DNA of 64,000 bases from Ilumatobacter sp. (GTDB taxonomy: Bacteria; Actinomycetota; Acidimicrobiia; Acidimicrobiales; Ilumatobacteraceae), in assembly GCF_030065885.1 (NCBI RefSeq), contig NZ_JASJCS010000004.1, positions 1 through 64,000 on the forward strand, given 5' to 3'. Both the position numbers and the translations under genes were made by a program. The stretch's first letter is position 1. Each line of letters starts with the position of its first letter. The notes under the pieces are model-generated. The model saw only the letters and a list, made by a program, of their open reading frames with translations. It made no database searches and was not told where the DNA came from. Below, piece by piece: positions 23,444 through 33,599 of this stretch.

Positions 23444-23932
23444 CTACTGCATGACGAACTCGGTGAAGAAGACGGACACGATCTCGTCGCCGTAGTACGT
23501 GGCAAGCCCCTCCTCGAGCTCGTCACGTCGCGAGGAGCGCCCGTCGTGGCTGGACAGCTCCTCCATCGTTCGTCCCGAGAACGTCGACACGACGAGGTCG
23601 CTGGCGGGCGCTGACTTGAACTCCTTGGGGTCTTCGAGGTGGACGTGCTCGGACAAGCCGAGCGACACCGCGACGCGCAGGTAGTGACCACCTGCCAGGT
23701 TGACGTTGACGGCCTCGAGGTCGACGATCGTTCCGATCGTCGGCTCCTCCGGCTCCTCGACGTGGGCGGTCTCGGGCGGCGGTGCGGCCGCTGTGCCGCC
23801 GCGACCGCCGATGAAGTACCCGGTCGTGACCAGAGCGACCGAGAGCATCGCTGCGCTCACGATCCGCATCGCGCCACCGCCGGACTTGGCGGGCACTGGT
23901 TCGCTCTCGGTTGGGGTGGTCTCGTCGGCCAT
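23444..23932 (-). CDS. fliL: Flagellar basal-body protein FliL
   Basis: The 162-residue protein has a short cytoplasmic tail, one membrane helix (MRIVSAAMLSVALVTTGYFI, residues about 22-43), a Pro/Glu linker and a periplasm-side domain with VNLAGGHYLRVAVSLGL, SDLVVSTFSGRTMEEL and the C-terminal VFFTEFVMQ typical of FliL. FliL rings the stator units and supports torque. Start ATG 23932 has AAGGAAG upstream. It lies downstream of motB, across a 484-base gap. Confidence 0.88.
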   Translation of the reverse strand: MADETTPTESEPVPAKSGGGAMRIVSAAMLSVALVTTGYFIGGRGGTAAAPPPETAHVEEPEEPTIGTIVDLEAVNVNLAGGHYLRVAVSLGLSEHVHLEDPKEFKSAPASDLVVSTFSGRTMEELSSHDGRSSRRDELEEGLATYYGDEIVSVFFTEFVMQ

Positions 23933-24416
23933 CGTCGAACTTCCTTGTTCTCGCCGTGTCGTGGTTGGTGCGCATCCTGCGCCGGTGTCATCAACCGTCC
24001 GTGTCGTCGAGCTGGCGGCAAGGATCTGGGATCGCTTCTGCGGTGTCCGTCGTCGGACCCGGTCGAGACGTCCCGCACCCGCCCGCGCCCATGGGGGCAC
24101 GTGGAGGCCGTGTGCCAGAGGCCTGTGTGTGGCGCCGTGCGCCAGCGGCGTCAGCGGTGCCGAGCTCCCGTCCGATGCCCGCGGTCTCCGTCGAGCTCCA
24201 CGGCGGTTCGTGGTGACCGGCGCGAGCCCACATGCGGGCGGAGCGACGCCGGCGGTGTCGTGCGGTCGCTCCCGGGTGTCGGCGGGCCGAGCGCAGCCTT
24301 CCGGGGAGCGCGACCAGGGTGCGACGGTCGAAGAGGGCACGGCTCTCGGGCCTCCGTCGGGCGCCGGCGTGACTGGTCTCGCGGCGCGGCGCCGTCCGAG
24401 TCGGGGCGCGGTGCGG
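23933..24416. other. 484-base gap between motB and fliL
   Basis: Both flanking genes run on the minus strand. The gap holds no ORF with family similarity or a plausible ribosome site; the longest candidate (80 codons, minus strand, 23991-24233) is low-complexity and has no start signal. It probably carries a promoter and leader for fliL, but I find no convincing -10 element. Confidence 0.4.
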
Positions 24417-25415
24417 TCAGGTCGTGGCGAGGACGACGACCTCGACGCGACGGTTGCGGGCGAGGGCGTCTGCCGACGTTCCGGCGTCGACCGGACGCGT
24501 GTCCGCGTAGCCGGCCGCCGACACGCGATCGTCGGGGAACTCGCGGGCATCGAGGAGGTAGCGCAGCACCGATGTCGCGCGAGCCGTCGAGAGCTCCCAG
24601 TTCGACGGGAACTGCGCAGTGGAGATCGGGCGCGAGTCGGTGTGTCCCTCGATCATGACGTCGTTGGGGACCTCGAGCAGCGCGTCGGCGACGACATCGA
24701 GGACCAGGAAGCCGTCGGGTTGGATCGCCGCCTCGCCGGGCGCGAACAGCACCTGGTCGGTCACGATCGTCACCACCAGGCCCCGGGACTCGCGGCGGAA
24801 TCCGATCGCACGGGTCAGTCCGGTGCTGACCGCGCGGTCGTGGACGATCTGCTCGACGTAGCTGAGCGGGTCGCCGAACACCTCGTCGGCGACCTCGACG
24901 TCGATGTCCGCGAACGTCATGTCGTCGCCGGGGTCGTCGCCGTCGGTCGGGGCATCGCCCGGGTCGTCGCCGGACGGGTCGTCATCGGTCGGATCGTCAT
25001 CGGACGGGTTGTCGGGGAGCGTCGACTCGGGGACGTCGGCTGCGTCGGGTGCCAGCTTCACCGGTGGCGGCATGATGGCGTCGTCGTCGTCGGGTGCACC
25101 GCCCCCGCCACCGTTCTCGCCCTCGCTCTCGGCGGGCTTCGGCCCCGCTCCGTCGAGCACGCTGTCACCGCCCGACGCGAGCGGACCGGCACCACCGCCG
25201 CCCTCGCCGAAACCCAGGAAGCCGCCCCGGTTGAGCTCCTTGCGGAATGACTGCGCGGCCAGATCCATCTTCTCCTCGTCGGGTTGGCCGAGCGCGAAGA
25301 GCACCAGGAAGAGCGCCATCAGGAGCGTCAGGACATCGGCGTAGGGGATCACCCACGCCTCGTGGTTGACGTGCTCCTCGTGCTCTTCCTCGTGGTGCTT
25401 GCCGCCCTTAGCCAT
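24417..25415 (-). CDS. motB: Flagellar motor stator protein MotB
   Basis: The 332-residue protein has a His/Glu-rich N-terminus, one membrane helix with the proton-accepting Asp27 in PYADVLTLLMALFLVLFALG, and a C-terminal OmpA-like peptidoglycan-binding domain (VLFAPGEAAIQPDGFLVLD, VMIEGHTDSRPI, NWELSTARATSVLRYLLD, NRRVEVVVL). A very acidic, low-complexity Asp/Gly/Pro linker of over 100 residues (about 70-180, with SDDDPTDDDPSGDDPGD) between them is longer than usual. The motB start overlaps the motA stop by 8 bases. Confidence 0.93.
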   Translation of the reverse strand: MAKGGKHHEEEHEEHVNHEAWVIPYADVLTLLMALFLVLFALGQPDEEKMDLAAQSFRKELNRGGFLGFGEGGGGAGPLASGGDSVLDGAGPKPAESEGENGGGGGAPDDDDAIMPPPVKLAPDAADVPESTLPDNPSDDDPTDDDPSGDDPGDAPTDGDDPGDDMTFADIDVEVADEVFGDPLSYVEQIVHDRAVSTGLTRAIGFRRESRGLVVTIVTDQVLFAPGEAAIQPDGFLVLDVVADALLEVPNDVMIEGHTDSRPISTAQFPSNWELSTARATSVLRYLLDAREFPDDRVSAAGYADTRPVDAGTSADALARNRRVEVVVLATT

Positions 25416-26186
25416 CCTTCGCCGCTCCGATTGCCAGTGCCTCGGCCGGCGGCAGGTAGGTCATCAGCGTCTCTTCGATCACCCGCGGGTTCTGGCCGCC
25501 CTGGATGGCCAGGACGCCTTCCATGACCATCTCGCGACCCTGTACCTCTTCGCTCGACAGGTTCTTCAGCTTGTTGGCGAGCGGGAGCATGATGCCGTTC
25601 GCGAGGAACACGCCCCAGAAGGTCGCGACGAACGCAGCGGAGATGCCGTAGCCCAGCTTCTCGGGCTCGTCGAGGTGGCTGAGCGTCGCGATGAGGCCCA
25701 TGACCGCGCCGATGATGCCGAAGGTGGGCGCGAAGATCCCGTACGCCATGCACCAGTCGGCGGCCACCTTGTGGCGCGCCTTGAGCGTGCGGATGTCCGT
25801 GCGCATCACGTCGGCGACCGACTCGGGATCGTTGCCGTCGATCGCGAGCTGGAGTGCCTTCTTCATGAACGGGTCGTCGAGATCGGCCACCTCGCTCTCG
25901 AGCGACAGGATGCCCTCGTGGCGAGCGCGGCCGGCGAAGTCGACGAGCGTCTTCAGGCGGTCGGCCGGCGGCTGCATGTTCTTCGGGAACAGAGCCCGCG
26001 CGATCGCCTTCATGACACCGCTCGTGGCACGCATCTCGAAGCTGGCGACCGTGGCGCCGAAGGCGCCGAGTATCACGATGAACAGGGCCGGCACGTTCGT
26101 GATCAGCACGATCGGACTGACGCCCTTGAAGATGCCGCCGACGACGACGCCGATCAGGGCGACGAAGAGGCCGAGTGGTGTGGCTT

Positions 26187-26190
<4 letters not shown>
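25408..26190 (-). CDS. motA: Flagellar motor stator protein MotA
   Basis: The 260-residue MotA has four membrane segments (LGLFVALIGVVVGGI; VPALFIVILGAFGATVAS; FGIIGAVMGLIATL; FVATFWGVFLANGIMLPLA), a cytoplasmic loop with charged residues that meet FliG, and the conserved Pro region in TFGIIGAVMGL. With MotB it forms the ion-driven stator. Start GTG 26190 overlaps the stop of the FlbD gene (GTGA). Asp27 of MotB suggests a proton-type motor, but ion choice is not proved. Confidence 0.93.
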
Positions 26191-26606
<416 letters not shown>

Positions 26607-26788
26607 TGTCGTCTCTGGTTCTGTGGGTCCGACGGTCGGCACTCGTGTGCCGGGAGGGATCGTCCGCCGGGTCGTCGAGCGCGCCACCAGGTCGACCGCT
26701 CGGGCCGACCCGACACGAGCTCGCGACGGGCCGAGGGCGGGCTGGCGACCTTCGTGCACGTTGCGGTCGTGGCAGGACGATCCTTCGG

Positions 26789-27277
26789 GTGGACGACCGT
26801 GACGAGCTCTCCCGGCGCCTCTGGCTGCTGCGTGAACAGATGGAGCAGCTCGTGTGTGCGCTCGACATCCAACAGCTCGTCCTCGCGAACAGCCGGACTC
26901 GCTGGCTGCCGATGGTGACCGACAACGTCGAGCAGCTGGTGGACGACATCCGGGCCTCCGACACCGACCGGGTGGCTGCCTCCCAACAGGTGGCCCGGCG
27001 CCTCGGCCTGCACGGCGACGCGACGCTGACCGAGCTCGCCGCCGCCGTCGGTGAGCCGTACGAGGGGATCTGGCGGCAGCAACGCTTGCACCTGCTCGGC
27101 CTCCAGGCGGAGGTCGAGGAGATCACCAGCTCCAACCGCGAGCTCAGCCGCCGGGGCGTGGCTGCGGCGCGCGAGATCCTGGGCTACCTCGACGGCGACG
27201 CCCACGACACGTACGACCCGCACGGCGGCACGCAACGGCTCGCACCCACCTCGCGGCGATTCGACAGGACGGCCTGA
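26789..27277 (+). CDS. flgN: FlgN-like export chaperone
   Basis: The 162-residue all-helical protein (DELSRRLWLLREQMEQLVCALDI, ANSRTRWLPMVTDNVEQLVDDI, LHLLGLQAEVEEITSSNRELSRRG) matches the FlgN family in size, composition and position directly before flgK. FlgN escorts FlgK and FlgL to the export gate. Start GTG 26789 is preceded by AGGACG; no clear promoter was found in the 182 bases between it and the divergent flbD. The stop is one base from the flgK ATG. Confidence 0.8.
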   Translation: MDDRDELSRRLWLLREQMEQLVCALDIQQLVLANSRTRWLPMVTDNVEQLVDDIRASDTDRVAASQQVARRLGLHGDATLTELAAAVGEPYEGIWRQQRLHLLGLQAEVEEITSSNRELSRRGVAAAREILGYLDGDAHDTYDPHGGTQRLAPTSRRFDRTA

Positions 27278-27278
27278 C

Positions 27279-28661
27279 ATGCCGAACATCTCCGGTCTGT
27301 ACACCGCGCTGTCGGGCATGAACGCCCAGCGTCGCGTGCTCGACGTGACCGCCCACAACGTCGCGAACCAGGCGACGCCCGGCTACCACCGGCAGCGGGT
27401 CGAGCTGAGTCCGGTCGGCTTCGACTCGGTCTCGGCGCTGCACGCCGGCCAGGGCACCCAGGTCGCCGGTGTCGAGATCGACGGCGTCATCCGCGTGATG
27501 GACCAGCTCGCGGAGAACCGACTGCTCCGCGAGACGGGATCGCAGGGCGGCACGACGACGTTGCGGACGCACCTCGGTCGCATCGAGCAGGTCTTCCCAG
27601 AACCGTCGGAGGACGGCCTCGCCGCACTGCTCGACGACTTCTGGGGCGGGTGGAACGACCTGACGAGCCGGCCGGCCGACACGGGCGTGCGGGCACAGCT
27701 GCTCGAGCGAGCCGGCGCACTCGCCGACGGCCTCCAGCGCTCGGCCGCCGGCATCGAGTCCGCGGCCGCGACCGCGCGCGAGGAGATCGGGCGTCTCGCC
27801 GCCGACGTCAACGCGATCGCCGCTCGCGTCGCCGAGCTCAACGGACGGATCGCCGCCAGCCCGAACGCGGTCGCCGCCAACGATCTCCGCGACCAGCGCG
27901 ACCTGTTCATCCGCGATCTCGCCGAGTCGACGGGCGTCGTCGCTCGCGAGACCGAGGCCGGCCACCTCGACCTCTACGTCGGTGGCCGGGCGCTCGTCAA
28001 CGGTTCGTACGTCCACGAGATGGACGGTTCGAGCGGCGTGCTCCGGTGGGTCGCCGACGGCACCGACGTGACGGCGCCGCCGAGCAAGGCCGCCGCGCTG
28101 ACCCAGACCGTCGGCGAGGTCGTGCCCAGCTACCTGGCGATGCTCGACGACGTCGCCGCCCGACTGGTCGCCGACGTGAACACGCTGCACGCCTCGGGAT
28201 ACGACCCGTCCGGCACGTCGGGCCGGGACTTCTTCGATCCGGCGGGCATCACGGCGGCCACGATCTCGCTGAGTGCCGACGTCGACGGACAGCCAGAACG
28301 GATCGCCGCCGGCGCACCGGTCTTCCCCGGGCCGACGGCGCCGGGCCCACTCGACGGTGAGCAGGCCCGGGCGATCGCGGCGCTCGCCGACTCGACATCG
28401 GGTCCCGACACCGCCTACCGATCACTGGTCGCACGTCTCGGCGTCGACGTCCGGGCCGCGATCCGTCGCGACGACGTCCAGAGCCGGATGACCGCGTCGA
28501 CCGAGGCGGAGGCAGCCTCGGTCGGCGGTGTGAGCCTCGACGAGGAGATGGCCAACCTGGTGGCGGCCCAGCGCGCCTACGAGGCGTCGGCCCGGGTCCT
28601 CACCACCGTCGACGAGCTGCTGGGCGTGTTGATCGAACGGACCGGTCGGGTGGGCCGGTGA
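27279..28661 (+). CDS. flgK: Flagellar hook-associated protein 1 FlgK
   Basis: The 460-residue protein forms the first hook-filament junction ring. The N-terminal rod/hook signature ISGLYTALSGMNAQRRVLDVTAHNVANQATPGYHRQRVEL, the central YHRQ..GTQVAGVEI region, and the C-terminal VSLDEEMANLVAAQRAYEASARVLTTVDELLGVL are all typical. Length is at the short end because domain D2 is small. It is coupled to flgN by a one-base gap. Confidence 0.94.
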   Translation: MPNISGLYTALSGMNAQRRVLDVTAHNVANQATPGYHRQRVELSPVGFDSVSALHAGQGTQVAGVEIDGVIRVMDQLAENRLLRETGSQGGTTTLRTHLGRIEQVFPEPSEDGLAALLDDFWGGWNDLTSRPADTGVRAQLLERAGALADGLQRSAAGIESAAATAREEIGRLAADVNAIAARVAELNGRIAASPNAVAANDLRDQRDLFIRDLAESTGVVARETEAGHLDLYVGGRALVNGSYVHEMDGSSGVLRWVADGTDVTAPPSKAAALTQTVGEVVPSYLAMLDDVAARLVADVNTLHASGYDPSGTSGRDFFDPAGITAATISLSADVDGQPERIAAGAPVFPGPTAPGPLDGEQARAIAALADSTSGPDTAYRSLVARLGVDVRAAIRRDDVQSRMTASTEAEAASVGGVSLDEEMANLVAAQRAYEASARVLTTVDELLGVLIERTGRVGR

Positions 28662-28674
28662 GGAGGATGCCGCG

Positions 28675-29562
28675 ATGCGTGTGACCAACTCGATGATGCT
28701 GCAGTCGACCGTGCGGGACCTCGGTACCTCGCTGGCTCGGCTCCAACGCAGCCAGACCGAGCTCACGACCGGGCGGGCGATCCAGCGGCCCTCGGACGAC
28801 CCGAGCGGTGCTGCGCTCGCGATGGACCTCCGCAACGAGCTCCGCAGATCCGACCAACGCGCCCGCTCGCTCGACGACGCGCGCGGCTGGCTCGCGACTG
28901 CCGACGGTGCGCTGACCGCGGGTCTCGATCTGCTGACCCGGGTCAAGTCGATCGTCGTCCAGGCGTCCAACACCGGCGCAGGTGCCGCGTCCTCGTCGGC
29001 CGCGCTCGCCGCCGAGGTGCGCAGCGTGCGCGACGAGATGGTCGGGCTGGCGAACGCCGAGTACATCGACCGGTCGATCTTCGCCGGGACCCAGGTCGGT
29101 CCGGCGTTCGACGCGAGCGGTGCCTTCCTCGGGAACGCCGGCGCGGTCCGGCGTGAGGTCGCACCCTCGGTGACGATCGACGTCAACGTCACCGCGGAGG
29201 CGGTGTTCGGTGACCCGAGCGGTCCGGACGGCGATCTGTTCGCCGTGCTCGATCGGCTCGCGACGGCGATCTCGAGCGGCGATCCGAACGCGATCGCCGC
29301 CGAGCACGCGACGTTCGACGTGGCCCGGGAACGCATGACGGCTGCGACGGGCACCGTCGGGGCGCGCGCCTCGCGAGTCGACGCGATCGAGGCCGCCAAC
29401 GAGCGACACCGGTTCGGCGTCCAGGACTCGCTGTCGCAGATCGAGGACGTCGACCTCGCGGCTGCGCTGCTCGACGTGCGGACACGTGAGTCCGCGTACA
29501 CGGCCGCGCTCCAGGCAGCCGCACGAGTGCTGCCGCCGTCGCTGGTCGACTACCTCCGCTGA
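28675..29562 (+). CDS. flgL: Flagellar hook-associated protein 3 FlgL
   Basis: The 295-residue protein has flagellin-like ends: RVTNSMMLQSTVRDLGTSLARLQRSQTELTTGRAIQRPSDDP at the N-terminus and DVDLAAALLDVRTRESAYTAALQAAARVLPPSLVDYL at the C-terminus. It forms the second junction ring and receives the filament. A strong Shine-Dalgarno (GAGGAGG) lies in the 13-base gap after flgK. About 237 bases follow before the convergent gene at 29800; I see nothing there. Confidence 0.93.
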   Translation: MRVTNSMMLQSTVRDLGTSLARLQRSQTELTTGRAIQRPSDDPSGAALAMDLRNELRRSDQRARSLDDARGWLATADGALTAGLDLLTRVKSIVVQASNTGAGAASSSAALAAEVRSVRDEMVGLANAEYIDRSIFAGTQVGPAFDASGAFLGNAGAVRREVAPSVTIDVNVTAEAVFGDPSGPDGDLFAVLDRLATAISSGDPNAIAAEHATFDVARERMTAATGTVGARASRVDAIEAANERHRFGVQDSLSQIEDVDLAAALLDVRTRESAYTAALQAAARVLPPSLVDYLR

Positions 29563-29799
29563 GCCCCCACGCCCGTCGGCGGCCCGCCCGACCTGGTGCG
29601 ATCCTTCGTTCCTGAACGGGATGCTCCGCCCCGGCGCGCTGCGTGGTGCGACGTGCGCGGCGGTGTCTGCGGTCGTGCGGTGCGCGCACGGCCGATTCGG
29701 CGAGGCAGCGTGTGCGGCACGGTTCGACCGGGCGTGCAGCCCGCCGGCGAGTGGCTCGTCGATCGGACGCCGAGTCCGGCGGCGAGGTGTCGAGGAGCG

Positions 29800-30081
29800 T
29801 CAGCCGTCGGGCGGCTCGGCGCGCTGGATCGGTTGGGCGGGCGTGGTGGTCAGGATCCTGTTGACGATCCCGGACACGATCCACATGAACAGCGCTGCCC
29901 CACCGGCGCGCAGCAGGACGTCGTCGGCGACCGTGCCGCTCTCCAGCTCCAGCCAGAGCGAGCGTCCGGCCACCAGCAGCGCGAAGAGCACGGACAGCGA
30001 GAAGCGGTAGGGGGCGAGCGGACCGAGCCGACTCGAACGCCGCACGACCAGGTGGAACTGTGGGTCGGTGGCGCTCTTCAT
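29800..30081 (-). CDS. Small two-helix membrane protein after the FlhF-domain gene
   Basis: A 93-residue protein: a basic N-terminus (MKSATDPQFHLVVRRSSRLG), a hydrophobic segment RFSLSVLFALLVAG, and a second, DVLLRAGGAALFMWIVSGIV, then a Pro-rich end. Its ATG overlaps the stop of the FlhF-domain gene (ATGA), so it is the last gene of the flhA operon. I do not recognise a family; association with the export gate or its placement is inferred from the operon. Confidence 0.65.
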   Translation of the reverse strand: MKSATDPQFHLVVRRSSRLGPLAPYRFSLSVLFALLVAGRSLWLELESGTVADDVLLRAGGAALFMWIVSGIVNRILTTTPAQPIQRAEPPDG

Positions 30082-31307
30082 CGCGTCGCCGCCCGGAAGT
30101 CGGCGCTGACCGTCACGGTGCCCCCGCCGGAGAGCGTGACCGACACTTCGAGGCGCTCGAACGCCACGATCTGGTCGGGGTCGAGATCGGCGAGCTCGGC
30201 GAGGATGGTCCGTGCCGCGGCGGCGGCTGCGGTCGCGGCGTCGCTGTTCGTCGGCGCGTCGGGCGCCGGCGCTCCCATCGCGGTTTCAGCGCCGATCGGC
30301 GCGTTCTGCCCCGGCGAGACGGCGACTCGCGCCGGCTGCATCGGCCGGCTCGTGGGGGTCGCGCCGGTGATCGGCTCGCCGCCGGTGCCCCCCGTCCTCG
30401 CCCTCGTCGGGAGCTGCATGAGGTCGTCCCCCATCGTTGCGCGCGACGCGGGGCCGGGCGTCGAGGCACCCGCCCCCGTCGTCGCGTCGCCACCAGTGAG
30501 ATGGGCGAGCTGTCGAGCCGAATCCGCCTCGGCCGGCGTGTCGATCCAGTGGTCCCGTTCCGTCGTGCCGCCGTCTCGCCCGGCGTCGAGGGCGTCGCGC
30601 TCGTGCTGGATGGCACGGCGGAGCGCGGCGATGCGACGGTCCGCGGGTGCGGTGGCGTCGCGAGAGCCGGTACGGGTGCCGGTGCGAGTGTCGGTGCGAG
30701 TGTCGGTCGGCGGCTCGGCGGCCGCGCGAGCGACGGTGTCGAGCTTGTCGCCGAACCGGGACACCGACGACGAACGCGCATTCGACCCGATGGCTGCCCC
30801 GTTCGCGTTGCGGCGGGGTGACCGCGGCATCGGTTGCTCGAGCATCGCAGCGGTGATGCTCGGCCGAGGGGTGTCGGCGAGCTCGCGCTCGAAGTGGCGG
30901 ACGAACGACCGAGTCGGGTCCTCGTCGACGTGATCGGCGCCAGCCTCGGCGAGCGACCCGTTGCGGAGGCGCTCGTCGCGTTGGACGTCGTCGATCAGCG
31001 CATCGAGTGCGGTGAGCGACATCGGTGCTGGGTCGGCGGGCCGCTCGACTCCTGGTCGGCCGGTGCCATCGAGCTCTGCCGAAGGCTCGTCACCAGTCGC
31101 GTCGACGCGCTCGACGACGACCTCGACGCCGAGATCGGTGGCGAAGAACCCTCCGACGCCGCCTCGACGGACGCGGTTGGCCTCGACGATCCGGATGTCG
31201 GGTCCGAGCGTCTTCGTCGCCTCCTCCACGGCCTCCTCGAGCGAGTCGGCGCGGAACTCGTGGGTGGCGTCCGCGGATGCTGGATCAGAGAGGTGCAAGC
31301 TGGGCAT
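30078..31307 (-). CDS. FlhF N-domain protein without the GTPase domain
   Basis: Residues about 13-65 (HEFRADSLEEAVEEATKTLG, DIRIVEANRVRRGGVGGFF, ATDLGVEVVVERV) resemble the FlhF N-terminal domain, and the gene follows flhA, which is where flhF stands in many bacteria. But the SRP-type NG GTPase domain is absent: no P-loop GxTGxGKTT occurs. The rest is a low-complexity stretch rich in Thr, Arg, Ala and Pro, with TDTRTDTRTGTRTG repeats, then a C-terminal LSGGGTVTVSADF strand region. 409 residues. It overlaps flhA by 23 bases; its AAGGAG site lies within flhA. Confidence 0.65.
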   Translation of the reverse strand: MPSLHLSDPASADATHEFRADSLEEAVEEATKTLGPDIRIVEANRVRRGGVGGFFATDLGVEVVVERVDATGDEPSAELDGTGRPGVERPADPAPMSLTALDALIDDVQRDERLRNGSLAEAGADHVDEDPTRSFVRHFERELADTPRPSITAAMLEQPMPRSPRRNANGAAIGSNARSSSVSRFGDKLDTVARAAAEPPTDTRTDTRTGTRTGSRDATAPADRRIAALRRAIQHERDALDAGRDGGTTERDHWIDTPAEADSARQLAHLTGGDATTGAGASTPGPASRATMGDDLMQLPTRARTGGTGGEPITGATPTSRPMQPARVAVSPGQNAPIGAETAMGAPAPDAPTNSDAATAAAAAARTILAELADLDPDQIVAFERLEVSVTLSGGGTVTVSADFRAATR

Positions 31308-33366
31308 CGTGATGCTCCTTGTCGGTGTGGTCGGTCAGCAACGGATCGATCGAATGGACGACGTCGACGTCGAGGTGATCGCCGATCTCCGCGTACGAGA
31401 CGATCGAGATCCCGGACGTCGTCTGGCGGAGTAGGCGGGCGAGCGCGGGTCGGACGACCGGCGAGCACACGATCACGGCAGGGAGGCCGCGCGCCGCGGC
31501 GGCGTCGACGGCGCAGTTGACGGCGGCCATCAGGTGCTCGTGGGCGTGGATGGGGAGGCGGAGCTGCGCGCCGAGCTCGTCGAGCTCGACGCTCGCCGCC
31601 AGCTCGGCCTCGAATCGCGGATGGATCGTCGCGACCGACAACACGCCGTCGGTCGCGAGTGAGCCGGTGATCGCCGGGCCGACCGCGGCGCGACCGGCCT
31701 CGACGAGTGCGTCGACGGCTCGCGACGTGTGGGCGCGCTCGCCGACGGCTTCGAGGATGCGGACGAGATCCCGGATGCCGATGCCCTCGTCGAGCATCGT
31801 CGCGAGCACCCGTTGCACGTCGGCGAGACCGACGCCGGCCGCGGTGAGGTCCTCGACGACGGCGGGGTCGGTTGCGTTCACACCGTCGAGCAGAGCCTTC
31901 ACGTCGCTGCGCGACAGCAGTCGGCCTGCTCGCCGGCGGACGAGCTCGGCGAGATGCGTGACGATCAGCGCGGCGCGGTCCACCACCGTGTGCCCCGCGT
32001 GCTCGGCCTCGATCCGGAACTCGGTCGGCACCCAGCGCGCCGGCAGGCCGAAGACCGGCTCGACGATGTCGTCCCCGGGGAGGTGGCCGAGCCCGTCGCC
32101 GATGACGAGCACCCGCCCAGGTGGCACGGTGCCGCGGCCGACCTCGACGCCGTGGACGCTGAGCGCGTAGGTGTGGGCGGGGAGATCGGGCTCGTCGCGG
32201 GTCCGGATCGCGGGCATGACGAAGCCGAGCTCGCCGGCGATCTTGCGTCGCAGCGCGCCCACGCGGTCGAGCAGGTCGCCCCCGCTCGCCCCGTCGACGA
32301 GGTCGATCAGGTCGGCGGCGAGGTCGAGCTCGAGCGGCTCGACCCGCGCGTCGATCGCCATCTGCTGTGGCGACGGTGGTGCGGTCTCGACGTCCACGTC
32401 GGGCTCGTCGACCTCGACGATCATGCCCTCGCGGGAGATCAGGTACCGCCCCAGGAGGATCAGCCCGACCCCGAACACGATGAACGGCAGCTTGGGGAGC
32501 CCCGGCACGAGGCTCATCAGCAGGACGACGACGCCGCCCGACCGGACCGACGTCCCCTGCCGCGCGAACTGACCGAAGACGTCCGAGCCGAGGTCGTTGT
32601 CGCCGGCGGACCTCGTCACGATCAGCCCGGAGGAGATCGAGACCAGCAGCGCCGGGATCTGGGCGACGAGTCCGTCGCCGACCGTCAGCATGCTGTAGGT
32701 CGCGACCGCGTCGCCGAAGCTCATGCCGAGCTGCAGGACCCCGACGATCAAACCCCCGACGAGGTTGACGAGCGTGATCACGAGCCCGGCGATCGCGTCG
32801 CCCTTGACGAACTTGGACGCACCGTCCATCGCGCCGTAGAAGTCGGCCTCGTCGGCGACCTCGGAGCGTCGCAGCTTGGCCTCCTCCTCCGACAGGATGC
32901 CGGCGTTGAGGTCGGCGTCGATCGCCATCTGCTTGCCGGGCATGGCGTCGAGCGTGAACCGTGCCGAGACCTCCGCCACCCGGCCCGCACCGTTCGAGAT
33001 CACGACGAACTGGACGAGCGTGATGATGAGGAAGATCACGATGCCGACGACGATGTTGCCGCCGACCACGAACGATCCGAACGTCTCGATGACGTTGCCG
33101 GCATCGCCGCGCGACAGCACCGCCCGCGACGTCGACACGTTGAGGCCGATCCTGATGAGCGTGACGACCAGGAGCAGCGAGGGGAACGACGAGAAGTCCA
33201 GCGCTCGCTTGACGTTCGTCGACACGAGGAGGATCAGGACGGCGGTGGAGATGTTGGCGACGATCAGCAGGTCGAGCAGGCTCGACGGCAGCGGCAGGAT
33301 CATCACCGTGACGACGAGGACGATGATCGCCGGGAAGCCTGCTTGGGCGAGTCGGGAGTTCTGCAT
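31285..33366 (-). CDS. flhA: Flagellar export gate protein FlhA
   Basis: FlhA forms the nonameric export gate and docks chaperone-substrate complexes. This one has the eight-helix N-terminal part, including DFSSFPSLLLVVTLIRIGLNVSTSR, VAEVSARFTLDAMPGKQMAIDADLNAG (the conserved FHIPEP-like loop region) and GDAIAGLVITLVNLVGG, then the cytosolic domain with VDRAALIVTHLAELVRRRAGRLLSRSDV. About 693 residues from ATG 33366; GTG 33384 in frame is an alternative. It heads a three-gene minus-strand operon divergent from fliW; no clear -10 element was found in the 230-base gap. Confidence 0.94.
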   Translation of the reverse strand: MQNSRLAQAGFPAIIVLVVTVMILPLPSSLLDLLIVANISTAVLILLVSTNVKRALDFSSFPSLLLVVTLIRIGLNVSTSRAVLSRGDAGNVIETFGSFVVGGNIVVGIVIFLIITLVQFVVISNGAGRVAEVSARFTLDAMPGKQMAIDADLNAGILSEEEAKLRRSEVADEADFYGAMDGASKFVKGDAIAGLVITLVNLVGGLIVGVLQLGMSFGDAVATYSMLTVGDGLVAQIPALLVSISSGLIVTRSAGDNDLGSDVFGQFARQGTSVRSGGVVVLLMSLVPGLPKLPFIVFGVGLILLGRYLISREGMIVEVDEPDVDVETAPPSPQQMAIDARVEPLELDLAADLIDLVDGASGGDLLDRVGALRRKIAGELGFVMPAIRTRDEPDLPAHTYALSVHGVEVGRGTVPPGRVLVIGDGLGHLPGDDIVEPVFGLPARWVPTEFRIEAEHAGHTVVDRAALIVTHLAELVRRRAGRLLSRSDVKALLDGVNATDPAVVEDLTAAGVGLADVQRVLATMLDEGIGIRDLVRILEAVGERAHTSRAVDALVEAGRAAVGPAITGSLATDGVLSVATIHPRFEAELAASVELDELGAQLRLPIHAHEHLMAAVNCAVDAAAARGLPAVIVCSPVVRPALARLLRQTTSGISIVSYAEIGDHLDVDVVHSIDPLLTDHTDKEHHDAQLAPL

Positions 33367-33599
33367 GGTGAGTCGTCCGGTCACGGCGTTCCGTCGGGTC
33401 GCCGAGCCTGCGGGGATCGTCCGTCGACCCTGCGATCTGTCGTGTAGGTTGAGGTGGCCGTCGTCCCACGGCCGCCCCGTCCGGCGGCAGGAGGCGGTGC
33501 CTGGTAGCGCCGACCGAGTGTCGACGGACGGTTCGGACCGGCTCCGCGCCGGCGCGGCGCGCCGAGCCCGCCCACCGTCGTCGAGAGGAAGAGCTGGTG

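Noticed and set aside
23991-24233. An 80-codon minus-strand ORF in the motB-fliL gap
   Set aside because: Low complexity, no Shine-Dalgarno or TANNNT element, no family.
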